A stretch of DNA of 64,000 nucleotides from Littorina saxatilis (taxonomy: Eukaryota > Mollusca > Gastropoda > Littorinimorpha > Littorinidae): NCBI RefSeq assembly GCF_037325665.1, contig NC_090250.1:41605244-41669243 (forward strand). Reading direction: 5' to 3'. Shown here piece by piece: positions 44,679 to 54,300 of the stretch (positions within the stretch are counted from its first letter, which is position 1; the number at the start of each line of letters is the position of its first letter). Under the pieces are notes generated by a model. That model did not search any database. It was not told where the DNA came from and saw only the letters and a program-made list of their open reading frames with translations. A program made the position numbers and the translations under genes.

Positions 44679-45793
44679 TGTGTGTGTGTCGAGCGATTCA
44701 GAGAAAACTGCTGAACGGATCTTCATGAAACTTTACATAAAAGTTCCTGGGAATGATATCCCCGGACAGGTTTTTCATTTTTTCGATAAATGTCTTTGAT
44801 GACGTCATATCCGACTTTTTGTAAAGGTTGAGGCGGCACTGTCACACCCTCATTTTTCAATGAAATTGATTGAAACTTTGGCCAAGCAATTTTCGACAAA
44901 AGCCGGACTTTGGTATTGTATTTCAGCATGAAAGCTTAGAAATTGATTAATGAGTTTGGTCATTAAAAATCTGAAAATTGTAATTAAAACTTTGTTTTTA
45001 TAAAACGATCCAAAAACAATTTCATCTGATTCTTCATCATGTTCTGATTATAAAAACATATATGTATGTTATATTTGGATTAAAAACAAGCTCTGAAAAT
45101 TACAAATATGAAAATTTTGATTAAAATTAAATTTCCGAAATCGATTTAAAAACAATTTCATCTGATTTCTTGTCGGTTCCTGATTCCAAAAACATATAGA
45201 TATGATATATTTGAATAAAAAAAACCTCAGAAACTTAAAAAGAACAGAGATACAGAAAGGCGTGCTATCCTGCTCAGCGTAACCACTACCGCTCTATTCT
45301 GGCTAGTCAATTTTACTGCCTTTGCCACAAGCGGTGGACTGACGATGCTACGAGTATAAGGTCTTGTTGAAAAAAATGCAGTACGTTCAGTGCCATTCTG
45401 TGAGTACGACAGCTTGACTAAATGTTGTATATTCGCCTTACTGTTATTAATACTGAAAACCGTCACACTGAATTGGACGTTACCCTGTCTCCGAGAAAGA
45501 GAGAAATTCACAATGCAACGACGAACATAGAAAAGTAATGTAAGTCAGAAAAAAGTCTTCTTACCACATAAGACCATCCAGGCCCAGCCCGAGTCGTACG
45601 GAACTCCGTCGTTTTCCGCTCTGTTTTTTTCCTCCGCGCTTTCCACTTCCGATGCCTGATTCAAAAGTGTAGATTGTGTCTCGCTGTCTTCCCTGTCCGA
45701 ATCTGAATCCTCAGGCATTCCCTTGGCTGAACATCTGTCCTGACTGTTTAACATCCCGCTCGAAGCAGCATTCTTGACCTTTATTTCAGCCAT
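37471..45793 (-). CDS. SLC16-like monocarboxylate transporter family protein, copy B (5 exons, 664 aa)
   Basis: Exons: 45793-45565, 43160-43017, 42294-42148, 39652-38336, 37628-37471, total 1995 bp, in frame. Same fold as copy A: YDSGWAW in helix 1 (the usual A before the last W), HYFRKRRSLALG, D and R four apart in helix 8, GYIRDRTGSY before helix 12. It differs from A by a 32-residue acidic N-terminal addition (EDSDSDREDSETQ and on), loss of KKRKTVSE in the loop, and a patch of many replacements in the loop around HEINESNKGL. Helices of exon 4 are nearly identical to A; exon 2 differs more (GYLSCLG for GFLKCLS, FSFRAAFYS for FSLRAALFS). Substrate unknown. The intact frame and conserved splice sites in both copies suggest both are functional. 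Confidence 0.9.
37716..38340 (-). repeat. Exon 4 donor minisatellite, copy B (about 7 units of 82-98 bp)
   Basis: Each plus-strand unit has AGCAGGGTATAGAAAGCAGA, then CGTAATCT, CGACCCCGTACT and GACGCCACACACATG. The gene-proximal unit overlaps the real exon 4 end (AGCAGGGGATAGTAGGCCGA). The other copies have lost GT at the donor (GAGCATG instead of TAGGTATG), so they are probably not spliced. Confidence 0.8.
38336..39652 (-). CDS. Transporter B exon 4
   Basis: 1317 bp, acceptor AACAG/GT, donor G/GTATGT. 24 bp shorter than copy A by one in-frame deletion with CTTC/TTCAACC flanking homology. Confidence 0.92.
40676..41530. repeat. (GGTCATCCGCACT)-like minisatellite
   Basis: Tandem 12-13 bp units, plus-strand GGTCATCCGCACT with frequent T/C and A/G variants, interrupted by a SINE at 41118-41423. 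Some units are joined by TTCATGATCAT spacers. Its translated HWSSALVI repeats are artefacts. Confidence 0.9.
41118..41423 (-). mobile_element. tRNA-derived SINE, family 3
   Basis: Target duplication ATCCGCACTGG, that is one minisatellite unit, at 41107-41117 and 41424-41434. Absent from the other inverted arm, so it landed after the arms formed. Confidence 0.9.
42148..42294 (-). CDS. Transporter B exon 3
   Basis: 147 bp, same boundaries as copy A exon 3. Encodes LFVMSVVVGQLGIRTTVLIG through LIGGLV. Confidence 0.88.
42564..42987. mobile_element. 424 bp DNA element in copy B intron 2, with empty site in copy A
   Basis: Ends CAGGGTTT and AAACCCTG. Flanked by CAATA (42559-42563, 42988-42992); copy A has a single CAATA at 32041-32045. 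No coding frame of note. The CAGGG ends recall hAT elements, but these normally give 8 bp duplications, so the family is left open. Confidence 0.85.
43017..43160 (-). CDS. Transporter B exon 2
   Basis: 144 bp, same boundaries as copy A exon 2. Encodes CFVNYVILSGYLSCLGLFYV through FYSVS. Confidence 0.88.
43809..44355. mobile_element. 547 bp DNA element in copy B intron 1, with clean empty site in copy A
   Basis: Ends read CAGGCATGGGAATTG inward on both sides (15 bp perfect). Flanked by AGGTTT duplications (43803-43808, 44356-44361). Copy A has a single AGGTTT at 33146-33151 and no insert. The interior has a GC-rich segment with GGCACGCCCCCGG and no transposase frame. Confidence 0.9.
44539..45440 (+). 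mobile_element. ~900 bp (GT)n-bearing repeat, copy 7
   Basis: In transporter B intron 1, ending about 125 bp from exon 1. Absent from copy A's intron 1, so it inserted after the duplication or was lost from A. Confidence 0.8.
45565..45793 (-). CDS. Transporter B exon 1
   Basis: ATG at 45793, donor G/GTAAGA. Longer than copy A's exon 1 by 96 bp encoding a serine- and acid-rich cytoplasmic tail; the frame is kept. Confidence 0.87.
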
Positions 45794-46026
45794 TGTGGTT
45801 GTTCCTTCGCATCCTGCCGCATAGAACAGTTACAGAGTTTCTCCGTTTTGAATTACCCGGCAACAGTAAAATGCATCGTTTTTCTTAAAAGGTGGATCAC
45901 AGTAACTTTGAACTCTGTGTAACCGACTGCCGAAACACCACAATCACCTTTGGAGGCGAAGTCCAATCAAACAAAGATCATAGTTGAGAATTTTAGAGCT
46001 TATTTCTAAGCCCTATATAAACTGTT

Positions 46027-46071
46027 ATGTTCATGGATTCCTTTGCGAATCGCAAAGGAATCCATGAACAT
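46027..46071. other. Perfect 22 bp-arm hairpin upstream of transporter B
   Basis: ATGTTCATGGATTCCTTTGC plus GA, one spacer base, then the exact reverse complement. Part of a ~330 bp stretch (45920-46250) absent upstream of copy A. Confidence 0.85.
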
Positions 46072-46158
46072 ACAGAGAGAAATAATAAAGTAAATATAGA
46101 TAATCAAAAGCCGCCAGACCCCATCACAAACAGAACTCTACAATCCACAGGTGTTGCC

Positions 46159-46182
46159 TTGCGAGCTATAAATAGCTCGCAA
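46159..46182. other. Perfect 10 bp-arm hairpin enclosing TATAAATA
   Basis: TTGCGAGCTA, TAAA loop, TAGCTCGCAA. In the same inserted stretch as the 46027 hairpin. Confidence 0.85.
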
Positions 46183-47139
46183 CTTCTAAGGCGAACAACT
46201 CTGCAGAGTCTGCTGTGAAGGGCGACGGTAGTCTCCCTGTCACATCTGTTTTTCTGCAGCCGGTGAAGGTTTTGATTACGACTAATTCTGATTTTTACGT
46301 TATCTACTTCAACGTCTTATGTAGATTCATCATTGTCCGGAAATCGATATTTACAATGAAACTCTCGACCGGGATCCTTAATGTGTTTGAGCAAAACCCC
46401 AAATTACAAATACCAAATTATGCGTGCATGACTCGAAGCAGAAACAAAGGGGTGAAACACTTCTGTGACCCCACCTAGGTTAAAGTGTACCAGAGTGCAA
46501 ACAAAGTTTGATGTTTGAATGATGATGCAGTGCAGATTATGTTGACATTCAGCAGAGACAGAAAAGCAAAGTTAACTATTTAATCAGATGTCTCTTGTAC
46601 GACATAGGCCGTTAACATGGTTGCAGCTTACTCAAGTAACGGCTCAATTTCCCAAATTCTAATTTATTTATCTTCGGGTGAGTGTACTAAAGCTTATGAG
46701 GGAGCGTACTAAGCACAGAGACAGAATCTCGGGGGAGTGTATCAAATGCAAGACAAACTGACAACATTGATTTACTTCACGAACAACTCTTCAGTGCTGT
46801 TATGGGTGGTAAACAAATTTAGGGCCTATCAAAACACACTTGAACACACAATGAGCTGTACAGTGAAGCTTCGTTTGTCCATATTTTATGTTTTAAGTGG
46901 AATATTCGTCGGAAAACGCAACTTTGATGCACATACTGATTACTTGCTCTTCAATCGGGCATAAAGTTGACATTATAAAACACTCAGGGCTTAGATATAA
47001 CCTTCGATGAGTACGGATGCGACTAAAAAGTAAACATCCTAACTTTGTTAAGATACCTTTTATTCAATTTTTCATAGACTTACTACCTGAGGCACGCATC
47101 CGCGGCAGCGACTGACGAACAGGATGTAAGTTAGGGGGA

Positions 47140-47760
47140 GCGTACTATTACTCATCTTGAACACATGGCCAGTACCGTGTAACTGGCCTTGATACGGAAC
47201 GATCCAAGGGGGGCAATCTCAGTCATCTGAAAGAGGGAAATCCAAACGCAATCCGCTTTGTTCGATTTTATGGGCTTGGACGATAGAGAAAAATAAGAAA
47301 AGCAAAAGCTGGAGTCCAGTCTGGACGAAACTGCTATCAAGAACGCAGAATTGATTTTTTCTGAGGTTGTTTTTTTTCGCCGTAAGCGCCATGTTTATCG
47401 GAGCAGGAAACTCTTCCAGAGTGAGGCCCCTTCGTTGATGCATGTCAACAAGCATCAGATGTGCGAGAAGCGAAATTGTGCCGCAACTTCAGTTTTAGCT
47501 CGACACGGCGCTTACGGCAACAACAAAAAAACTCAGAAAAAATCAATTCTGCGTTCTTGATAGCAGTTTCGTCCAGACTGGACTCCAGCTTTTGCTTTTC
47601 TTATTTTTCTCTATCATCCAAGCCCATAAAATCGAACAAAGCGGATTGCGTTTGGATATTTCCCTCTTTCAGATGACTGAGATTGCCCCCCTTGGATCGT
47701 TCCGTATCAAGGCCAGATGTACACGGTACTGGCCGTGTGTTCAAGATGACTACTACTAAG
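47140..47760. mobile_element. Fold-back element: 620 bp imperfect palindrome
   Basis: Arms 47140-47392 and 47507-47760, near-perfect reverse complements (for example CATCTTGAACACATGGCC at the outside), around a 114 bp spacer. No coding. Confidence 0.8.
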
Positions 47761-48127
47761 AATATTTGGATCGACGGCGTGTGGTACATCAGTTACCATA
47801 CATCCATCGGAAGAGGCAAACCTGATAGTTTCACAGCATCTTTCTGGGTTTCCTTCCGCAAAGCTCGTCCTGTTGTTGTTTTCTTGCCTTGCAAACGGTA
47901 CAACCTCATGATGTTTAGACAGATACAAATGTTTTGCATGAAGAAAAGATGATAGTTTGCCGATAAGATTCTTATCATTATACGTCTGCAGTTCTGTACC
48001 CATTTTTTCTTTTACACCTGAGAAAATACACAAATAATCGGTGATGTTTTATACATGATGCAATCAAACAATTAATAATCTCTCTCTCTCGAATCTCTCT
48101 CTCTGTCTCTGTCTCTCTGTCTCTCTG

Positions 48128-48163
<36 letters not shown>

Positions 48164-48194
48164 TCTAACACCATGATAGTCAGGTCGTCATTTC

Positions 48195-48360
48195 CCGATT
48201 TTGACCTTAACCCCTCAAAAAATACCTCGGAGAATGTTTTGACTGTTTTGAACTCTGTGATGTCTGTAGATTACAGATCCGACGGATGACACTCTGTCAT
48301 CCTTGGGCATTTTGATGTATTCAAGATGGCGGACAAGATGGATTCCAGACTGCAAAATAG
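48195..48360. repeat. Diverged third copy of the inverted-repeat arm's end
   Basis: Shares with 39905-40020 the order ACCCCT(C/T)AAAAAATACCTCGG(A/G), AATGTTTT, ACAGATCC..GGATGACA. Much more diverged than the two arms, which suggests a dispersed element rather than a single local duplication. Confidence 0.55.
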
Positions 48361-48859
48361 TCGAAACTGCTTGCTATAAACTAGCAAAACTGTATTTATT
48401 TATGTTTTCCGGGAGATAAAACGGGAGTTAATATGCATAACAACAGTTACATGATTAGCAGACACTATAACCCGAATGGCTGGTCTGTTGAGGGACCGTT
48501 AAAACTGGTTAACGGAGCAGGATGATATAGTTAGTTTTAGCAATATATTTTTTCAGTTACAGCTAATGGTTTAAGCTTATATGTGTTGTGGGCTTTGATT
48601 ACTGTTGCACTTTGCTTGACCTTCATCGCATTTCAAGGTCATATGAATGTCAAATGTTCATTCAAATGATAAAGGATTATACTATTTTTGAAGATAAAAT
48701 GACGAAATGTCTTCTTAAAACTTGCCATGAATAAAAACGTTCACCAACACTGAAGGTCACACGTTTTCAAGGTCAAACAATTTCAAGGTCATATATTTTA
48801 ATGTCTGCAAAACCATCACTTAGCACGTGCATCACTACAAAGATCACTGTCAAGAAGAC

Positions 48860-49085
48860 GAAGCTGAGATTGTATGGCAATGTAACAAGAACAGGCGGGC
48901 TCTCCAAGACCATCTCACAGGGTATGGTGCGCGGAAAGAGAAGATAGAGAAGACAAATGAACAGAGGGACAGATATCATTACAGAGTGGATTGGGAAATG
49001 TTTTGCAACTTCCCAAAAATTGCTCACAGCCGCCAGAGGTGGAGACAGCTTATGAAGCGCTCGTCGTTGAAGTGACCCTACCATC
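48860..49085 (+). mobile_element. LINE C-terminal fragment, degraded
   Basis: One plus-strand frame reads like LSKTISQGMVRGKRR, then TDIITEWIGKCF and ATSQKLLTAARGGDS with two in-frame stops: the C-terminal tail common in LINE reverse transcriptase ORFs (GRRRGRQRK..W..NI..WTG). No tail or target duplication found. Confidence 0.5.
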
Positions 49086-49169
49086 CTGGTGGGTTCCAGA
49101 ATCAATGAGTGACTTGGTCGGTGAGCAAGCAGATAACAACTTAATCCTGGAAACGTGGCTGTAATACCC

Positions 49170-51215
49170 AGAATAACTTAAAGTTATCTTGTGCTCTTTT
49201 AAAAAAAAAAATCTAGTCAGGTGAGGAATGTATACATCAGACGAAAGGCCTTGTAAGGTGTCACAGCGCCAAGCGATTGACACCATATACACAGTGTTGT
49301 GTCAGTTAGTGACGCCCCGAGGAGGTGTATTAGGCGTCATGTCAAGAGGCTAAACCTGATGTACCATGTCTCATATACAAAAGACCTCTATCTCATAACG
49401 TAAAGGTCATGGCGACGAACCAGGGATACTGGTTAGTATGCACTTTACCTCGCCGATGACCACACAGGATGATGTGTAGTTTACCACTCCAGATGACCAC
49501 GCTGGTTTACCACACAAGATGACATGGTCATGCAGTGAGTTTCCAGTTTGAGGGCAGCCACCATCGATCCTTTTTTCAATTGCCGAAATGGTAGCGGATG
49601 ACTATGCCTGATGACCAATAAATGACCACGCCCGATGATTACGCAGGATGTCATGTAGATTACCAGTACGGGTGACCGGTGAGAATTGCCAGTGCGGAAG
49701 ACCAGTGTGGATGACCTGTGCAGATGACCATGAAGGATGACCAGTACAGATGACCAGTGCGGATTACCGGTGCGGATGTCCAGTGCAGATGATCATGAAA
49801 CATGACCAGTGCGGATGACGAGTGCGGATGATTAGTGCGGATGACCAGTGCAGATTATCATGGACGATGACTAGTGCAGATGACCAGTACAGATGATCAT
49901 GAAGGATGACCTGTGCGGATGACCAGTGCAGATGATCATGAAGGATGAATAGTGCGGATGACCGATGCGGATGATCACAAAAGGATGACCAGTGCGGATG
50001 ACCGCAAATGATGACCAGTGTGGATGACCGATCCAGATGACCAGTGCTGGTGACCGGTGAAGGTGACTGTTGCACATACCCAGTGCGGATGACTACGATG
50101 GATGACCAGTGCGGATTTGTGCAATTTCCAAGGACATCGACATAAGATGGCACACGCACATTGACCGACTGCGCAACCACAGCATGCTGTTGCACATGGT
50201 AAATTTCTCCACAGCCACACTTCAAAATTAGCATGACTTCAGTTGGTGTAGGTTCTACTCCAGGCGGTTTTCTGCCCATCCTACAACCACCCAGAGTCAA
50301 CCGGATCAAGATTTGGAAGATCCCCGTAGAATTGCAATACAGCCCTTTTCAGATGGACGTTCAGCAATGGGCTGATGTGGGCGGTAGTTTTTGATTTATG
50401 TGGACTGGTGCTTGGAGGTTCTAGCTAGCCAGGTTTCATATCTCTCGCGTGATATGTTGTTTGAGATTTTGCACCTGTAGCACTCGCTTACAAACTGCGA
50501 CATTTGCTGAAAGACTTCACCGATTTTCATGCATGGATCTTCTGCAGAGAAATTAAGCACTCCTACGAACACACTGGTTAATGAACAGCTGTCACCAGAT
50601 GGCATACGCTTCCATCTAAAATAGCTCTATCGTCTGGTAAACAATCAAATCGGAGAAAACTAGTCTCTCACGATGTTCTTTGATCATCGCCCGCCATTTT
50701 GTAAGATCAATTTACAAGTTTTATCTTCGACAGTGAAACCTGTGCTTTGGAACACCATACGCACTAATCACAAGTCCACGAATAACACAGGTTTCTCATC
50801 TTCTCAGCCTGGATGTAATTCCATACACACTCATGTGCAAATTGTTTCCACTTTAGCAGAATGAAACACGTCAAATGCCTTTGTTTTTTGTCTTGGAAGA
50901 GGAGCTCAAGTACGGACACGGACAACACTACAGGCCATACTGTACGTGTCGTCATATTACTCATTACGTTTTCCCGACGTCATGAAGTTATGACGCCATT
51001 CTAGCCCTTTTTTCTATGGAATGCCTTTTGTGTCTAAACAAAAAAATCAACATTTGCTAATTTTCCTATAATTAATTTTGTCTCAATTTGCCCAAGGATT
51101 TAAAGATGCCATCCTGCGGATTTGTAAACTTCAGGAGTTAAACTACCCAAAACCATTAAAACATTTTCCGAGGTATTTTTCAAGGGGTTATTGCCCTGCC
51201 GTAAGGACTATGATT
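49170..51215 (-). repeat. ~2 kb inverted repeat, arm 2 (upstream of ATOX1)
   Basis: Reverse copy of 39895-42118, with the same order of parts: unique end, cysteine-rich remnant (about 50280-50130 on the minus strand), 12-13 bp array (about 49625-50125), shared outer end. Its right end lies 157 bp before the ATOX1 start codon. Confidence 0.85.
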
Positions 51216-51372
51216 GAAAAGTCACGACTAAAGAATATTCTTCACTTTTGGCGTTTGTATGCCGTCATAACTGACATCATATTGTCACGCGAGATTCCCA
51301 TAACCTTACCGCGCGATTCCCCACAGTGTCAGCCACAGCCACAGGAGACAACCGCTTGTCAAATCGTCAAAA

Positions 51373-51384
51373 ATGGCAGCAAAG
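51373..51384 (+). CDS. ATOX1: ATOX1 exon 1 (start codon)
   Basis: ATG GCA GCA AAG followed by GTGAGG. Codes only MAAK. The 157 bp before it separate it from the end of the inverted-repeat arm, so the promoter either lies in this gap or uses repeat sequence. Confidence 0.65.
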
Positions 51385-54300
51385 GTGAGGAGTTTGTTAT
51401 TAAATTGTTCGTTACAACAATGGAATAACTCATACTGGTGTTCTTTATTTATTTTTCATCTGTTCTCTTGAGGTGGCGACTGCCCAGCGAACGTGATCGT
51501 AAATCTTAGTGCAATTTTCCGGTCAATCACACGCATGCCATGCAGTTTGCGTACGTTAGAGCAGACGATGCATGTTGATGTTAGTATTGTCATTGTTCCG
51601 GTAACGATCAAGATGAAGTCAATGTGTTCAAACGAATTGATAAGTTATGTGTTTACTATTTCTGTGGTGTATAGAAAGTAAGCAGATGGGTTTTTATGAA
51701 GAAAATGTTTGAAAATTCAGACAAGGAAATGTAAACACGGCTGATGTACATTTACAGACTGGTTTGAACCAACTCAGTGGACCACAGTGGTGTGTGTGTG
51801 TGTGTCAGTGATTGTGCATGCGCATTTCTTAATGCGTTCGCCCATGTGTGTATGTGTGTGTGTTTTTTTTCTTCTATGTATAGAGATCTTATCATTCACT
51901 GACAGCCGCCCATTACTCAAGATGACATTGTCACACTAAAGAAAAATTAAAAATAAAAACAAGTATTTATTTGTATACTACACTACACAACTGAAGTCTA
52001 TGATAGCTGTACTGACTTCACGTTTAATATGATTTTGATAAATTATCTGTTTCCTGTGCACAACCTCATTCGCTTGAGTATGTATGTTACAGTTAATCTG
52101 TGAAACCAGGGAATACGTGTATTAACTAGGTAATACATGAATTAACTGACTGAAAAAAACCAGTTAATTAATGTATTACCTAAAATAGTTTAGTTAATAA
52201 ATATACACCCCACGTATTCCCTGGTTTCACAGATTAACTGTAACATGTATACTTCACAAGCGTGTGACGTCACTTTCATAATCAAGAAATCCATGCCATC
52301 TATTTTTTTTATAGTACATCTACATATATAATAGTTTATATGCTGCCACGGTAAGAGTAATTCTGGGGGGGGGGGGGGGGGGGGATAACCACCTGTTGCC
52401 AAGTTAGTCATAAACTCGAATAAAGTGGGAACTTCACTTAAAGAAATGTATCATCAAAATATTCTTTCATCATGCAGCTGTTCATGTGTGTATGTGTGCT
52501 TTCATGCGCGTTTGTGTGTTTGTGCGTATGTATCGTATGTGTTTGCACCGGTTCAGTGGGTTCAACACTTGTTTTAGTCTGTTCAAAGTAGAAGCTATTT
52601 CACTTTCAGTGTATGCAGTGGTAAAAGTGCGTGTCATGACGTTGTTCCTGATTTAGAAACAATTATAATGCCAACTCAGACTGTCACAATCCAAATTTTG
52701 CTCCCTGGTGTGACTAAGAAAAAAGAAAGGCTATCCACAGTGATGAATATGTATTATACACATCTGCACGTGCACAGTATATTGTTTATGGACCCTATTG
52801 TCCTCTTTATATAATTTACCAAGGTGTATTAAAGAGACTGTCTTAGGATTAGACACGCGCTCCCCTTACAGTTACAAGGCAATATATATATATATATACG
52901 ACGTGTGTGTGTGTTCGCGATGCACGGCCAAAGTTCTCGATGGATCTGCTTCAAATTTGGTGGGCATATTCAGGTAGACCCCGGACACAACCTGGTCGAT
53001 GAGATATTTCAACACGTGCTCTCAGCGCGCAGTGCTGAACCGATTTTGGTTTTTCTGTTCATCTTCCGAGGTCCATTCCCAGTAACTCTACCTTATCTTC
53101 TCCAGTGTTTTGCGTTTATCTCCCTTCCTTCGTGTGGCGTCAATCCATATTCCCGTTACTATTTTTAGAAGGTCACTGTCCACAACGCTCAATCCATATT
53201 CCCGTTACTATTTTTAGAAGGTCACTGTCCACAACGCTCTCATCCCGGCAAAGCCGGGTATTACTCTTCCTTATCTTCTCCAGTGTTTTGCGCGTTTATC
53301 TCCCTTCCTTCGTGTGGCGTCAATCGCATACGGTGCACCACTCACCCGGCGTACGGTGCGCCACTCACCCGGCAAAGCCGGGCATTCGGCTCTACTTCTT
53401 GCCGGCGAAGCCGGCTACCCGGCGAAGCGGGTATTCATCTAGTATATATATATATGCACACCTTGAAGCATTTATTTTAAAATTCTGCCAAAGGAGTTTG
53501 AACAAACATCAACACCATTTGTCACACCAGCTAATGCAGCTGTTACTGTGAGGTATGCAGAACGACGGGCGGGTTGGTAAGACGTCGGCCTCTTAATCGG
53601 AAGGTCGAGGGTTCAAATCCCGGCCGCGGCCGCCTTGTGGATTAAGTGTGGAGATTTTTCCCATCTCCCAGGTCAACTTATGTGCAGACCTGCTAGTGGC
53701 TTATCCCCCTGCGTGTGTACATGCAAGCACAAGACCAAGTGCGCACGGAAAAGATCCTGTAATCCATGTCAGAGTTCGGTGGGTTATAGAAACACGAAAA
53801 TATCCAGCATGCTTCCTCCGAAAGCGGCGTATGGCTGCCTAAATGGCGGGGTAAAAACGGTCATACACGTAAAATTCCACTCGTGCAAAAACACGAGTGT
53901 ACGTGGGAGTTTCAGCCCACGAACGCAGAAGAAGAAGAAGAAGAAGGTATGCAGAACACAAACAAACATTATATTCTACCTTGTGGTTTGTGTATAGTGT
54001 GACATGATGGGAACTTACTTTTGTCTGTAAATGACATTTTGGATCATTGATCATTTTGTTTCTGATCCCTTTTCCTACACCAGTCCTCCCACCCACCGCC
54101 CCTTTTCCTACACCAGTCCTCCCACCCACCGCCCCTTTTCCCCTTCAAGATTGAGGGAAAAACCTACCTTCCAAATAGTCGTTGTTCGGAAATAACTCTG
54201 TCAAGCTTTTATGTGCTGTTGTTTTTCCTGGCTTTTCCATAGAAACACTGAGTCAAGCCACGCGTGACTTTGTAGGCCAATCACTAGCCAACAGTGTGTC

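Larger units (their letters stand above)
36111..46305. repeat. Segmental duplication, copy B (SLC16-like gene B)
   Basis: Direct tandem copy of 22797-33770, with the same gene order and strand. It differs by element insertions in introns 1, 2 and 3 and by the expanded exon 4 array. Confidence 0.85.
45794..46305 (-). promoter_or_regulatory. 5' flank of transporter B
   Basis: The first ~110 bp match the flank of copy A (33581-33710: CCGTTTTGAATTACCCGGCA and on), then ~330 bp unique to B with two hairpins, then homology returns to about 46305. A conserved block shared by both copies next to the start codon suggests promoter or 5' UTR. Confidence 0.45.
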
